NCBI RefSeq assembly: GCF_000340215.1
Contig: NW_006921543.1
Span: 1,364,001-1,428,000, forward strand
Direction: 5' to 3'
From: Pseudocercospora fijiensis CIRAD86
Lineage: Eukaryota; Ascomycota; Dothideomycetes; Mycosphaerellales; Mycosphaerellaceae
Length of the DNA stretch: 64,000 nucleotides
Shown here piece by piece: positions 33,290 through 45,787 of the stretch. A model generated the notes under the pieces. That model saw only the letters and a program-made list of their open reading frames with translations, searched no databases and had not been told where the DNA came from. The position numbers and the translations under genes are program-made. The first letter of the stretch is position 1, and every line of letters starts with the position of its first letter.

Positions 33290-36200
33290 TTACTAAAATT
33301 TGGCTAAGCTAGCGCCGCTAGTATTCGCTTAGGTATATATTCTTATTCTATCTATTTCTCTACCTATTTCTTCGACCGCTTTAGCTTCTTACTTTTACTC
33401 GTAGTATCTACGCTCTTACCCTTCTGCTTCTTTAGTAGCGGCGCTATATCGTTAGTCGCTCTTAGAAGACAATAGCTCGATATAACGTCGCTTAGTAATA
33501 GCGCTTATAATAGCTTCGGCGGCGCTTTTATTAGTACGAGAATAGCGTCTAGATACGTGTTTTTAAAGTAAGTAAGAACGAGGTCGGTAAAGCCCTTCCT
33601 AATATTATCGCTAGACTTATAAAAGACTATTAGTATCTTCGATATTATAGCCTCGCGCTTCGCGTTAGTCTTATTAAGGCCTTCTTTGTCGTATAAGCGC
33701 TTAAGTTAGAAGATTAACTTATACGCGCTATAGAGCGTCTCGCGTATATTAGGTCGATAGATAGGCGTATAAGGCGCCTCGATAGCGTCCTCGTATTGCA
33801 CCTCTATCGAGTTAGCGGCATCTTCTTCGTAGACCTCGAAGGCGCGTCTAGCAAACATATTTACCTATTATTACTAGTATTAATCTTTAATAATAACGCG
33901 TCTAAGTATAATATAGTAATACTAGAGGTCGGCGTAGAGTACGCGATATTAGTAGAAGAATTTATAGTCGTAGGTAAGCGCGCCTTCTTTACTCGCTAAC
34001 TATAATAGCTTCGGGTCGTAGTATACGGACTCGTCGTTTACGAGATTAATCTAAGCGCTAATCTTGCGCTAAATAGGCTATAGTAGGCGTAGAAGCTAGG
34101 TACGGAGCTCTTCGTCGTCGCCGCGAGCGAGAGAGTATATATTTAAAGCCTACCGCCGTAAGGCAATATCCGAGCGAAGGTCCTTAACCTAACCTTCGTA
34201 GAGGCACTATATCGCTACCTCTTTAAGTATAAAGTCCGCCGCTATTAGCGACTTATTACCGTCTATTTTAAGATACGCGTAGAAGCTCTCGTTTATATTA
34301 GTATCTTTATATTAGCTAACGATAGTAGGTACGTTATAGACGCGATAGTAATTAGCCTATAGCCTAATATTACTGCTAAAGTCGCGCTCTAAATAGGTCT
34401 TATTAGACTCGTAATCGGCGTTGTTTAGGAGGCAATCGATAGCGGCTTATAGCGATTCTTAAGCGCCTACGAGCGAGCGACGATAAACAATAGTAGCGCG
34501 AATATAACGACGCGTTTCTTAGTAGATCTTCGCGCTAAAATGCCTATCGATAGTACGCTGTACGTATATATAGCATAGAAGGTATATTGTTAATAGAAAC
34601 GCTATTCGAATAGCGCGTCGTTCTACCGCTAAGTCGTCTATAAGGAGGAATTTAGGGAGCTATTTACTACCTATCTACTCGCTTATAGTACGTAAAAACT
34701 CCGCAACAATATCGCCGTCGTTAGTAGGTAAAAGCATATATACTACCGTACGAGATATACTATACTTATCCTTTATTATAACGGTATAAAGGAACTAGCT
34801 AAGGTAGTTAGTCTTATACGTCGCGTCTATAAAAGCGATCGTAGTATAGGATTTAAGCAGTTTTATACTAGTTTCGGACGCAAATACGACGCCGCAAGTA
34901 GTCTCGCTGTCGATTTAGTATACGGCGGTTATATTCTTATAGAACAGGCCTTCTATAGTAATATATTAGTTATTGTTCTAATAGAAAACTAAAATCAAAA
35001 CAAACAAGAATCCTAGGGTTTCTAAGATTTAGGGTTCGGGCTTACTAAGGTACGCTAGAAGCCGGACCGAGCTTATGCCGCAGCTTATAAATTATCTTAT
35101 TAGCTCGAAGCTAAGGCTCTACGGCGCTACCGCTTTAAGCGAAGAACTTTAAAGATTTCGAGAATCTTTGAAATTCTAGCTTTTAGGTCGAGAATTCGCT
35201 AGTAACTAAGTCTAATAGTTTCCTCGAGAGAATAGATAAGCTAAGCGGAGTTACGCGTCGATCTATTAGTTAATCGGAGTCCAGATATACGGGCGCGACG
35301 GTCCGAAAGCTAGTTCTTCTAACCCTATCTTCTAATATAGATAATAATAATAATACTTACCTTATTAATACTACTCGTATAAGTCTTCCTTTTACGCCTG
35401 CTATACTAGCGACGCGCCGCCGAGCCTACCGTCCTTATATGCCTTCCGAAAGGCTCGACCGGAGTTATTAACGTCGTACTTTATTATAAAATTGCCGCCG
35501 GCGGCCTTAAAGAGCGTATTTGCTACTAGGTCGTATATAGCCTTTAATGCCTTCTATACTAAGCGCGGCGTGTATCTATAGCATACCTTACGCCCTACGG
35601 TAGTTAATAACGCGCTATACTAACGGAAGAGGTCGAAGTTATCTAGTTAGTAATAGTCCGAGTAATCGTCGCGATTTATACGCTATACTCGATATACGAT
35701 AATCTCTTTTTTACCGCTATTACTACTCGGACTGTAAACGCTTACAACCTTTATTGTAACTAGACAATAACGCGCTGCTTTAATCTTCTTATTATTTCTT
35801 TGCTAGCCGAAGCCTTGCGTCTTATCTAGTTTCTAGTATAGTTGTTTACGAAAGCGGCAAATAAAACGCGTTGTTTCTAGGCCGTTCTTCTCGACGTAGA
35901 CCTTATCCTTTACCTATATATTATTAATATATAGCAGTAGCGCGTACTATTGTTTAGCCGACACTTTAAACGAGTCGTCGAACCTATAAAGAATAGCTCG
36001 TTCGCGCTATTTGCAGAGGTTCTCGACGTACGGTAAGGACGCGTAGTTTGTTTCTAGGTTTACGAGAACTCGAGAAATACGCTTACGGCGAGGCGCAGAG
36101 GAGACTAACGCGTTTTTATTACTAGAATCGACTATATTGTCCTCTCCTAACGCGTCTATCGATATATTAGCGATTCTAATACGCCTGCTATCGAGCGAAG

Positions 36201-36297
36201 TCTACGTACTGCCCTCTAAATCTAACGCGAAATCGCCCTAAGCCTCTAAGGCAAGAACACTACTAGCATCTCCGACGAGGTCGCTAATAGTAGGCAT
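33290..36297 (-). pseudogene. MULE transposase 1, inactivated by RIP
   Basis: A long minus-strand frame with TAG stops can be read from an ATG at 36297 (MPTISDLVGDASSVLALE) to about 33290. The N-terminal part has a FAR1/WRKY-GCM1-like region. The MULE domain is recognised by FIDATYKTNYL (about 34835-34800), matching the first catalytic Asp context D-x-T-Y-K-T-N, and by LPKFLLIDD about 50 residues later (around 34650), containing the second Asp. The C-terminus is basic (KKLKRSKK). The element ends were not identified. Confidence 0.78.
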
Positions 36298-36710
36298 TCT
36301 TAGTAGACAAAGCTATATTAGAAAAGATAGAATTAATAATAGAATGCTAGATATATAGGCTAAGAAATAGCGATAGTAGCGATAGCAGCGATAGCGAGGT
36401 TAGAATAGGTATATAAAACAAGCGCCTAAATAATAGAAAGCGCGTCGACGCGCCGGAGCGGAAGCATATACAATCTTTACCGACCGCCGCTCTATAAGGT
36501 CGGCTAAGCCTATTCTTAGTAGGTTAGGCGCTTAGCCCCTAGTACGGTATTATAAATAGGTCCCTATCGTCTCGACCGCTATATAGATAGGAGTATTCTA
36601 ATATAGGCTTAGAGGGTATTTAGAAGATAACTCGTCTTAGATAACTAGGTCTTAGTACGTCTATATCGGCGATAGAGTTAACTTCGACCGTCGTTATTAC
36701 TATAAGGGTG
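36298..36710. other. RIP-mutated spacer between two MULE relics
   Basis: Contains a small GCGATAGYA repeat near 36366-36396. No gene recognised. Probably includes the 5' end of MULE 1. Confidence 0.4.
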
Positions 36711-39700
36711 TCTATATATTAGCAACTCGCGCTAATTAGCTTAACCTACTTTTACCCTAGTCCTACCCTCTACTTCGAGTTACTAGCAACTCCTCTAATA
36801 AAATTAGTTAAAATGTACTTTAAATTCGAAAGAGCTTTAGGAATATAGTAATTTCGAAGGTCGCTAGCGATAACTTAATAAAGCTAAAGTTAACGTGTAG
36901 TATAGCCGTTGCGCTAAATCCGAGATATATCTACTTGCTCTTACTTTATTGTCTATTACCGCCGCCGCTATTGCCTCTATTATATAGATTACTACTAAAA
37001 GTTCTACTATTAAACAGCCGCCGCTAGTCTTCTAGTAAGAATCGCCGGTCGTTATTAAACACGCGTGCCTATTAGTTACTAAGTTATAATATATCGATTA
37101 GCGGCGACTATTATAGCACACATTGTCGTAGGCCCAACGGCTACGGTATTAGTATATTCGCGACGACTATTAAATAGCGAAGACCGCTTAGTATAGTAGG
37201 CGCAAACAGAAGGCGCTATTAGCAAAGGACCTAGCGCACAACGTCTATTAAACTACCGTCGCCTAAAGAAGGTATGCTATATCGATAGGTGCCGTCGCCT
37301 ACGTAGTATATATTCTAAAGTACCGAGTTAGTAACCTACGTAGGCTCGAATTGCGACGGCGGAGGCGGCTAGAACAACGGCAGAGGATAGTAGTAACTGT
37401 TTCTATACTAATTAGTATAGAGACTAGTCGCCGTATACTCTAGTACGCGTTAAGTCGCTACGCCTAGCGTAAATAGGTCCCTTACCGGCGGCGGTCGTTA
37501 TAGATAGTAAGGTTATTACTATAGGTAGACTATCTCTTAAACGCGACTAATCGATAGTAAGGCGCCTACGCCTATATTAACCTACGCCTATTAGATAGCA
37601 AACAAGGTGCTATCTTCGTATCGCTATTAATATTGCTAGAGCTATTATAATAGCTCTACCGCCGCCGAGAGGCGCATATATTTAGTATAATACTGCTTAG
37701 TAATGTCGTCTTAGTAGGTTAATAATAGGTGCGCTAGTACTACTATTTCCGCCTTCTTAACCTTCTAATAGTAGTCGTAAGTAATATTCTCGATAAGACT
37801 GCGAATTAGAAGGTAGCGGTCCTTCGATATAGTACTAGTAATACTATTAACTTCCTCGTTATTATCGTCTTCGATAGGGTTATTATCGTCTACGAGCTAC
37901 TCGCTATAAGTTTTCGGCGAGTTAATATTACTATTAAAGCCTTTAGGGTCGAAGAAACAGTTAATATAGCAATCTACCTACTTCGCGGTTATACTATCGC
38001 CTAGAATCTCTCGATCGTACTAAATATAGCGATACAGTTAGTACTACTGCTTCTAGAAGAAGTACTAGCATATATCGGGGAGTTAGTTATTAAGTTATAG
38101 TTAATATCGTATCTAGTTTAGAAGACCTAAATTAGCCCTCTTCTAAGCTAGTCGATATTGCTTAGCAATAGCCGTTTAAAGGCAGTATAGTAGTTTGTAG
38201 AAGCGCTTATAAGAGCCTTGTAGTCTAGTAAAGATATAGAGCATATTATCCTTCGCCGCCTCCTTCTTCGCGTTATTATTCTATCTCTTATCGATATTAA
38301 GGGTATATATAAGGGTACCGGCGAGCGAGAAGTTAGCCTTAATAGACCTTATATTACTCTTAAAATCCGCGTAGTACGCTTCGACTAGATTAGTAGTACG
38401 CGCCTAAATAACGAAGGTTAGTAAAATCAGTTAGAAGAGAACAATATAGCCTTCTTATCCGCATTAATAGGGGGTTGTTCCTCCGTTCTCTAACCGTCTA
38501 TATCTAAGCGTATTCGATAGACTATTCTCGTAATAGATACGAGTATAACTCGTCGTTCTTGCCTTGCGGTAGAGCGTTAATAGCTTGTTATACTCTATCT
38601 ATAACCTCTTATTTAGTCTCTGCGTACAACGACACCTATACTAGCTTCTCGTAGACCTTCTTATATAGTCCTTTAAGTAGAAATTTGCGGCGGATAGTCT
38701 AGAGTAAGTGTCTTATATAGAGATAGGTCCTATACTATAGAAATATCTGTTATATTGCTATCTGTTCTAAAGCCGAGTTATTAGTAACTATGTATAGTAA
38801 TAACTAGCTACTAGGTTTACTATAGTTAGCCTAAGAAGCTAGATAATACAATGCCTATATATAGACCGGACTATGCTTACTTTTAAGGAGTGTGTAAGCA
38901 ACTAGTCGCTAGCGTATATTGTCGTTAGAAATGTGGATATTAAACAACTTCTAGTCGAGTTAGTTAACCTCGTATATATCGTCTAGAAGCACTAATTTGC
39001 TATACTTCTTTAATAGCTAAATGCCCTCTTCTAAAGCCTATATAACGCCTCTTCTAATACTATCCTTAGTTAGTACGCTAAAGGATTAGTAATGCAAACC
39101 GTACTCTTTTGCTACTATAATAATACTCTATAATTAAAGCTCTATATCGCCTCGCTCGTCCGTCGTCGTAAAGCGCTTATCTCGATTATAATAGGGCGAG
39201 TACTTAGCGGTATTATATAGTAAACTAATATCTAGATAAGGGATACCGAGATTGCTACTATATTAGCTATTAATTGTATTATAAGTCCTTCTCGCCTGCG
39301 GCGAGTTATCTATTTGCTTCTTAACCTTATCTTTAACTAGTTAATATACTTTCCGGCTATCGAGAAGGTCTAGGTTATAGGTATATATATTAGTAGTTAT
39401 ATAGCGACGAATACTAACCCTTCTAGTAGCTACATTCTAGCGGTATTTAATCTCGATAACAAAGCTAATCTAATACTCTTCTTCTAGTAGTTTAAAGACT
39501 CGTCTATCTATAATATCTACTACTTCTCGATTAAGCTTATTACGGCGCTGTTTCTTTATACAATAGTAATACACTTTGTTATAGTATAGTCCTGTTTCTA
39601 GGTTAGGTTTGCTATACTTCTTAGTCGATCTTTTAGTATATTAATTGCTATATAGGCGCTATATTAGTCTCTAGCCTTCTATATCTGTCTTAATATCCTC

Positions 39701-39972
39701 TTTAAGGGTAAAAACGCGCTATCGAAGCTTCTTAAGGTCGGCGACGTCGCTAGGTATAGATACGTCTATATTAGTAGACGTTAGTAGCCGTTATATAATA
39801 TAGGCGATATAGAATAGGAAATATAGGAGGAATTTAGGAATAGTAGAGATATAGGTTTGCCAAGACTACGATTTGTATAAGGTTTAGCGGGGCTTAGTAG
39901 GGCTAGAGTTGCTAGCAACTCCGACTGGCCCGTGCCACGTCCGTACCACCCCTGGAGTTGCTGATATATAGA
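36711..39972 (-). mobile_element. second, different MULE, RIP-mutated, with candidate terminal inverted repeats
   Basis: Left end TCTATATATTAGCAACTC (36711-36728) is the inverse of the right end GAGTTGCTGATATATAGA (39955-39972); 17 of 18 bases pair, the exception being a CpA/TpA change. A 16-base palindrome GAGTTGCTAGCAACTC sits just inside the right end (39907-39922), and a RIP-changed version GAGTTACTAGCAACTC inside the left end (36769-36784 region). Length about 3.26 kb. No target duplication was found. Normal sequence resumes at the right end. Confidence 0.65.
36900..39780 (-). pseudogene. MULE transposase 2, inactivated by RIP
   Basis: The minus-strand frame from about 39780 contains KYSKLVLLDDIYEVN (about 39030-38980), the fungal version of the MULE first-Asp motif, then SKHSPVYI (about 38890), and NNSALEQIAI (around 38795), where the family has a D/N-x-x-x-A motif. 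A Cys-containing stretch near 37130 (NVCYNSRR) may be the remnant of the C-terminal CCHC knuckle. It is clearly different in sequence from the MULE at 33.3-36.3 kb. Confidence 0.7.
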
Positions 39973-40650
39973 TACTCCGCCGTGATACATCGCAGTGTTC
40001 CACGAGTAACCTCCTGGCTGCCATTTGCGTTCGGTCTTGGTCAGCGTCGACAAGCCTCGTGGCGTCTCTCGGTCGACTGCCGTGGCCGTATGCAAGGCGA
40101 ATAAACAGCCGTGGTTTCTTGAGCCTGCGTGTGAGGATTTCGACTTGGCGTCATTTAACTATTTATATAAGGGGGTTCGAAGTGCCGGTGGTTTGAGCCG
40201 CATAGAGGCTGGCATTTCATCAAAGTACCTGGAGATCATCACACCTCTCGCTACAGGAGCCCGTAGGCGCAAGGCAAGCCAACGGCGATGGCCATACATT
40301 CTCGGAATGTCTGTCGGAGTGTCTGTCGATGGTGAAGAAGGTGCATCGGCTGCAGAAGAGACACTGCAGGCGGATGCTCGCCGTGATGAAGACTCAAGAG
40401 CTCCTCCGCTGGGGTCAAGTGCGAGCAGAGCTGCTTCTAGCCTACGACGTCTACCGCAGCTGCAATGGCAGGCGCCACGCACCCTGGTGCTGACTTAGTT
40501 GCGCTCATTTTATAGATGGCCATGCCATGCCATGCCATGCCATGCTTCTGCGGACACGCGCCACACACTTCCTCTTCCTCCTAGAACGATGTCTCGAAGT
40601 TAACTTATTAGGGTCTCAACCACACTCGCTTGCACACACTCGCTTGACCG
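39973..40650. other. 5' flank of the glutaminase gene
   Basis: Normal composition. An open frame of 157 codons (40025-40498) has no domain and poor codon character. A CATGC pentamer is repeated five times (40521-40545). Confidence 0.5.
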
Positions 40651-42833
40651 ATGGGACCTGCTCATTTTCAGCGCCCTCTTTTCTGCATCCTAGCCGCACT
40701 TTGCTCATGGTCGCTGGCGACGAGCGATGCCAACTTACCTTCTTATCCACTGGCCGTGAAAAGTCCATACCTCTCGGCGTGGATGCCCGGCAGTCAAATC
40801 AAGAATGCGGCTACTGGTCAGCCGCAGTTCTGGACGGGACAGCCTTTGACTTGGTCCATCGTGGCTAAGGTTGGGCACACTTCATATACGCTTTTTGGTG
40901 CTCCTGGAGGCATCAGTGGCTCCACGGCGGCGACCACGAAGTCGGTCTCCTACAGTTCTTCTCATACCTATGTTACGCTCTTTGCTGGACCTGCCGCCTT
41001 TGTGCTGGATTTCTTCTCGCCCGTCTTTCCCGGAAGTGCTTCATATGCGAAGCAGTCTCTTCCCTACAGCTATTTGACTGTGAACGTCACCAGCTCCAGC
41101 TCGCAAAGCATCCAAATTCTGAGTGCTATCGATCACACATGGACTGCTCAAGGCGGTGCCTCTGCTCTAAACTGGACCACCTCTGGCTCGGCTGGATTCT
41201 TCTGGTTCTTCAATGCCAATGCCGGCGCTTACACCGAGAAGAATGACATGGGGACGTACGGCAGTGTGCTATTTGGCACAACGGTCTCCGGATCTGGTGT
41301 GACGCACGCCTGCGATACTCCTGCAAACGTGTACAAAGCCTTCACGAGCACGGGTACCCTGACCGCGAAATCGAGCTGCGGTGGCAGTGATCTTGCTGCT
41401 GTGTCGAAGGATCTGGGAACGACCACAAGCGGGAGGGTTACATTTGCGATTGGATTCGATCGAGTACGAGCTGTTCAATACCTTGGAGCTGACCAGACCG
41501 GCTACTACAGGAAACAATGGCCGAATGTGGAATCTGCCATATCATACTTCCTGGGCAACTACGATTCAGCTCTGTCATCGTCACTTTCGTTCGATGCAGC
41601 AGTCCGATCGAAGGCGTCATCTGTATCCTCGGCGTATGGTAGCCAATATGCGGACATTCTGGAAGCAAGTGTCAGGCAAACCTTCGGTGGAATCGAGATT
41701 ACGGTAATGCTTCCGAGGATCGCACAATGATAGGGCTTGGTGCTGACTCTCATTGCAGGTACCTGCTGACAATATCGCTGCATCTCCATATGTCTTCATG
41801 AAGGAAATCTCGAGCGATGGTAACGTGAATACTGTTGACTTCATCTACCAAACCTGGCCGATCTTCGTCAGCCTCAACCCTGAGTATATCAAACTGCTGT
41901 TGGCTCCTGTTCTGGATTATATGAAGGGAGGCGGATGGCCTCATCCGTGGGTCATTCATGACATTGGATCTGGTGAGTCCAATTTTCGACTCGTACATCG
42001 CCTCTGCTGACCTTGAGTAAGCATATCCCAAGGCCACAGGGCACAACGATGGCAATGCCGAGCAGATGCCGCTCTTCGAGACCTCATCACTCTTCATTCT
42101 TCTGCTTGCCTACCAACAATGCACAGGCGACAGCTCGTTCGCGAAACAGTATAGCGCTCAGTTCCCTGGCTGGGCAGACTACCTTGCGAAGAATTCCCTG
42201 TATCCCGCCAGTCAGCTCATCAGTGCCGATGCCATACCCGCGTCAGCAAATCAGACCGCACTCGCCATGCAAGCAGCAATTGGACTCAACGCCGCTGGCA
42301 AGCTCACTGGAAACACAGGCTACTCTGACACCGCGTCTTCGATGGCGGCGAAGATCTACAACGACGCTCTTGGTCTTGATGGCCCCACCCTTGCTAAGAG
42401 CACCCACTTCACATACAACTATGGCAAAAGCGCGACCTGGAACGCCGTATTCGCGGGCTACAGCGACGTCGTTCTCAACCTCACCACCTTCCCATCTACC
42501 GCCTGGTCCATGCAATCCTCTTGGTACGCCAAGCAAATGCAAGATGGCGGGTTACCATTCGCCGGCCCTCCTTCCGATCGCGGAGTGAACTGGGCCCTCA
42601 CAGATTGGAATTTCGTCGCCGCCGCCGTCAGCTCGACGGACGTCCAGCAGCAAGTCGTGAGCAGCACGTGGAAATTCATGACAAATGGCAAGAATTCGAT
42701 TCCTTTTGGCACGAAGCATTATGTGCAAGGCAGTAATGAGGGTTTGTGGATTGGGAATAAGGCGAGGAGTTCGGTAGGGAGTCATTTTGCTATTTTAGCG
42801 TTGCAGCAGGGGACTTGGGGGAATGGGTATTAA
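40651..42833 (+). CDS. secreted glutaminase A-type protein (DUF5127/DUF4965/DUF1793)
   Basis: A secreted protein related to Aspergillus glutaminase GtaA, which would hydrolyse glutamine to glutamate and ammonia outside the cell. ATG at 40651 gives a signal peptide (hydrophobic FCILAALCSWSLA). Introns 41704-41758 and 41973-42039 are GT-AG and keep frame, giving about 686 residues, the normal family length. Family features in order: LAVKSPYLSAWMPG near the mature N-terminus, QPLTWSIVAKV, SYAKQSLPYSYLTVNV (DUF5127), SVRQTFGGIEIT, PYVFMKEISSDGNVNTVDFI, WPHPWVIHDIGSGHNDGNAE (DUF4965), then AMQAAIGLNAAGKL, FTYNYGKSATWNAVF and the C-terminal WALTDWNFVAAA and WIGNKARSSVGSHFAIL (DUF1793). The product appears intact. 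RIP-mutated DNA begins at the stop codon. Confidence 0.93.
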
Positions 42834-42849
42834 ATAAGAATATAAAAAT

Positions 42850-45150
42850 AAAAATTGTTCCTACTAGTTTAACTTGAGGTTATAGCCTTATAGGGAATAG
42901 GGATTACAAATAATAGTAGATAGACAAAAGTAGATATAGATTTATAGGGGTACTATATATATAATCTCGGTTATTATTAGCGTCTTATATCTCGATATAT
43001 ATATACTATAGAGGTAGTAATAATATCTCTAGTTCTTTCTAAACTTCTAATAAGACTAAATTAAATTAGTAGAGTTTCGTTATAACTATATAGGATTACG
43101 CTAGTTTGCTTTACTTACTATAGCTCTATCCCTTCCTCCTACTATAGCTACCTTCGAATATACTATTCGTAGTAGCGAATCTTAATTAGTTATAATAACT
43201 TTATAATCTTTATCTCTTCTTTATTAGTCGTTCGTATAATTCTTTTTTATAATAGTTATATTCTACTCGAGAGAGAAAAGGATTACTTATAGGTATTCCG
43301 AATAGGCCGGAAACAAGACTTAGCGAAGCGAGACTAGCGAGTATATAGCGAGGGAGGAAGAGTAAAACTTAAAGCGAAGAAATAAAGGTATAGGATAGGG
43401 ATATTAGTCGCGGGATCTTTATCTACTCGCGCTCTAATTAAACGCTAGAAGAAGAGGGTACCTCCTACGATATTAGTATAGAAGTTAGGGATATATAGGC
43501 ATTCCCTTAGTTTAATCTATAGGGGCTTGCTACTAATAGCTGTAATAGTGAAGGATGCTGTTCCGATAGCTACTACCTTATTATAACTAGTACTAGTTGC
43601 TATAGTTAAGGATACTAGTAATAGAAGTAGTATAAAATTAAAGCGACTAGAATAGTTAATAATGTTGCAGTTTAAGCTACTATTATATATTAGGCTATTA
43701 AATAGATTCTACTCTGTTAATGCTGCTATACTAAGGTAGGTAGTAGGCCTAACTACTCTAGCAAATGGTGGTATATTAGAGTAGAAGAAGTAGGTAAGGG
43801 AGAGCTTGTCTAGTATAGAATCCTCGTTACTTTCTAGTCTATATTGCTCCTAAGCAATTCTAATAGCTAGTAGATCCTTAAAGAATTTGGCCTGCCTTAG
43901 ATAGAAGCTCTTATTCTTACGTAGGTATCCCTTAAAGTACTTTAGCTTAGCCTTCTACTTGTTATCCTTATCCTTCTCTTTAACCTAGTTACGTAGGCAG
44001 TAGTTAACTACGCTATATTTGCCTCGGTTCTTATATGCCTTCTTCTCGCTAATACTAGTAACCTCGGCGTAAGTCTTCAGTATACGGCTTCTACTATTAC
44101 TACGGTTGCCTCCTTTGCTCTTACTAGGTCTTTTATTGTTATCGTTATCTTTAGCTACTTATAGAGCGGCATTAGCTTACGGAGGAGCGGTATTAGCTTT
44201 ACCTGTTTCTTCGTAGATAATGCTAAATAATAACCCCTTCTTAGTAGAAGCACCTAGTATATTACGGGCATAGTCTCGTACTATACTAATTAGTTAGAGG
44301 AAGTAATTAGTATTAGGTAAAGCCTAATATATTATATAGAGTCCTTTCCTATAGGTTTTATCTGTATTTATAACTACTATATAGAGATAGACTACTAAGT
44401 TATATAGCTCTAGCCTCTAAGTATTGTATACGTCTTATCTTCTTATATAGATTAAGCTATTCCTTATACTACTATTCTAGGTCCTTAACTTATCGTAACC
44501 CTATTAGTCGAGCTAGTTCCTTATTAACTATTGTTCTTTACTATTATATATTTAGAGCAAGCTTATCCTTTAGGCGTATAAGAATAATACGTAGTATTAG
44601 TACTATTATATTATTATTATCGGTAATCTCTAAATAATAGCGTACGTCTACTATAGTTACTAGGTACTCGATAGACTTATTATATACTAACCTAAATCGA
44701 TTAAATTCCGCTAACTAGACCCTATAGATATCTATAGCTATTTTAACTCCTTACTAGTAAAGAGCGTTAACTAGTATACGTACTACGTCTAGTATAGGGG
44801 TTATAGACTATAGTTATACTGGTTCTACCGGTTTATTCGTATATAGATTAGTATATATCTAGGTCTTATATCTAGTAAGATATATCTTAACTTTACTTAA
44901 ACTAGCGGTCCTAGTCGTTTAGTCCTCGAAGGGTAATATATTTAGTACCGCTAAGGCGACTAGCTAATAAGAAAGCTATTATTAACGATATACTAATCTT
45001 ATTAGCGCTTATAGAACCTTAATTAAATAGTAGTAGTTATTTTAGTGCCGTTAAGACTACTAATTATTATTTCCTACTATAGAAGTCTCTAATACTACGG
45101 ATTTCCGGGCTTATAACTATTACGTATAGCGTAGTAGATTACTTACGTAA
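42850..45150 (-). pseudogene. degenerate retroelement remnant, possibly Ty1/copia gag-protease
   Basis: RIP-mutated DNA. On the minus strand, a segment around 43700-43450 reads like the copia protease-to-GAG-pre-integrase junction (VAIGTASFTITAI, then LRECLYIPNFYTNIVGG, compare L-x-x-V-L-Y-V-P-x-x-x-x-N-L). A Lys-rich helical stretch lies before it (about 44000-43850), as in Gag. No RT or integrase was found, so it is truncated. Family assignment is tentative. Confidence 0.42.
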
Positions 45151-45787
45151 TACTGCCTTGCTAGCGGTTCAATTGTAGCTTCGTTAATTGCCTATTCTCC
45201 TATTCTATGTTCTGAAATACAGTGTGAAAATCCTTCTCCTGCCAAGAAGTCACGTGTTGTCATGTGACTGAGCTTACGCGTCACAGGAAGCAGACGTCCC
45301 TGCGAATTTGAGCCAGACCAAGCATGTTGTACCCAAAAGCGCTGCACATTGTCGGCTAAGTTGTTGGAGTAGAGTGTTCGCTTTCGTAACCGAGGCAGGC
45401 TGGAATACAACACTGACCTGTACGAGAGTGACTCGAGCGCTGCACCCCTGGCCGACTTCCGCCCAAACTCGAGGACGCCTACGGGATGGTGCATGACTAA
45501 AACTTGTCCCCAAGTGAGAACCGAGATACAACAAGAAGTCGAGAAAACTGCCTAGGCACGAGAGAGCATTTCGCACGGCAAAAGATACATGTCGTTATAT
45601 GAGTATGCTGAACTGCAAAGAGAAAAAAAAAACAAATCCAACTTCCGCTGCGGTAGGTATGCCACTTCGATAGTGTGAAGCAGCATACAAGTCCAATCTG
45701 ATGCCTTCTAATCTCACGAAGGCTACATCTTCTCCTTAAAGAATGTGTACGTCACCCAACCACGGCGTCTTTGAGCGCCAGCTTGCA
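45151..45787. other. normal-composition flank downstream of the repeat-peptide gene
   Basis: Composition changes from RIP-mutated to normal at about 45190. Overlapping open frames occur on both strands, none with a domain. The last part is the 3' flank of the repeat-peptide gene. An A-rich run is present at 45623-45633. Confidence 0.45.

Noticed and set aside
40025..40498. Open frame of 157 codons upstream of the glutaminase gene
   Set aside because: No domain, Arg/Ser/Ala-rich translation, an equally long frame on the other strand, and no clear start context.
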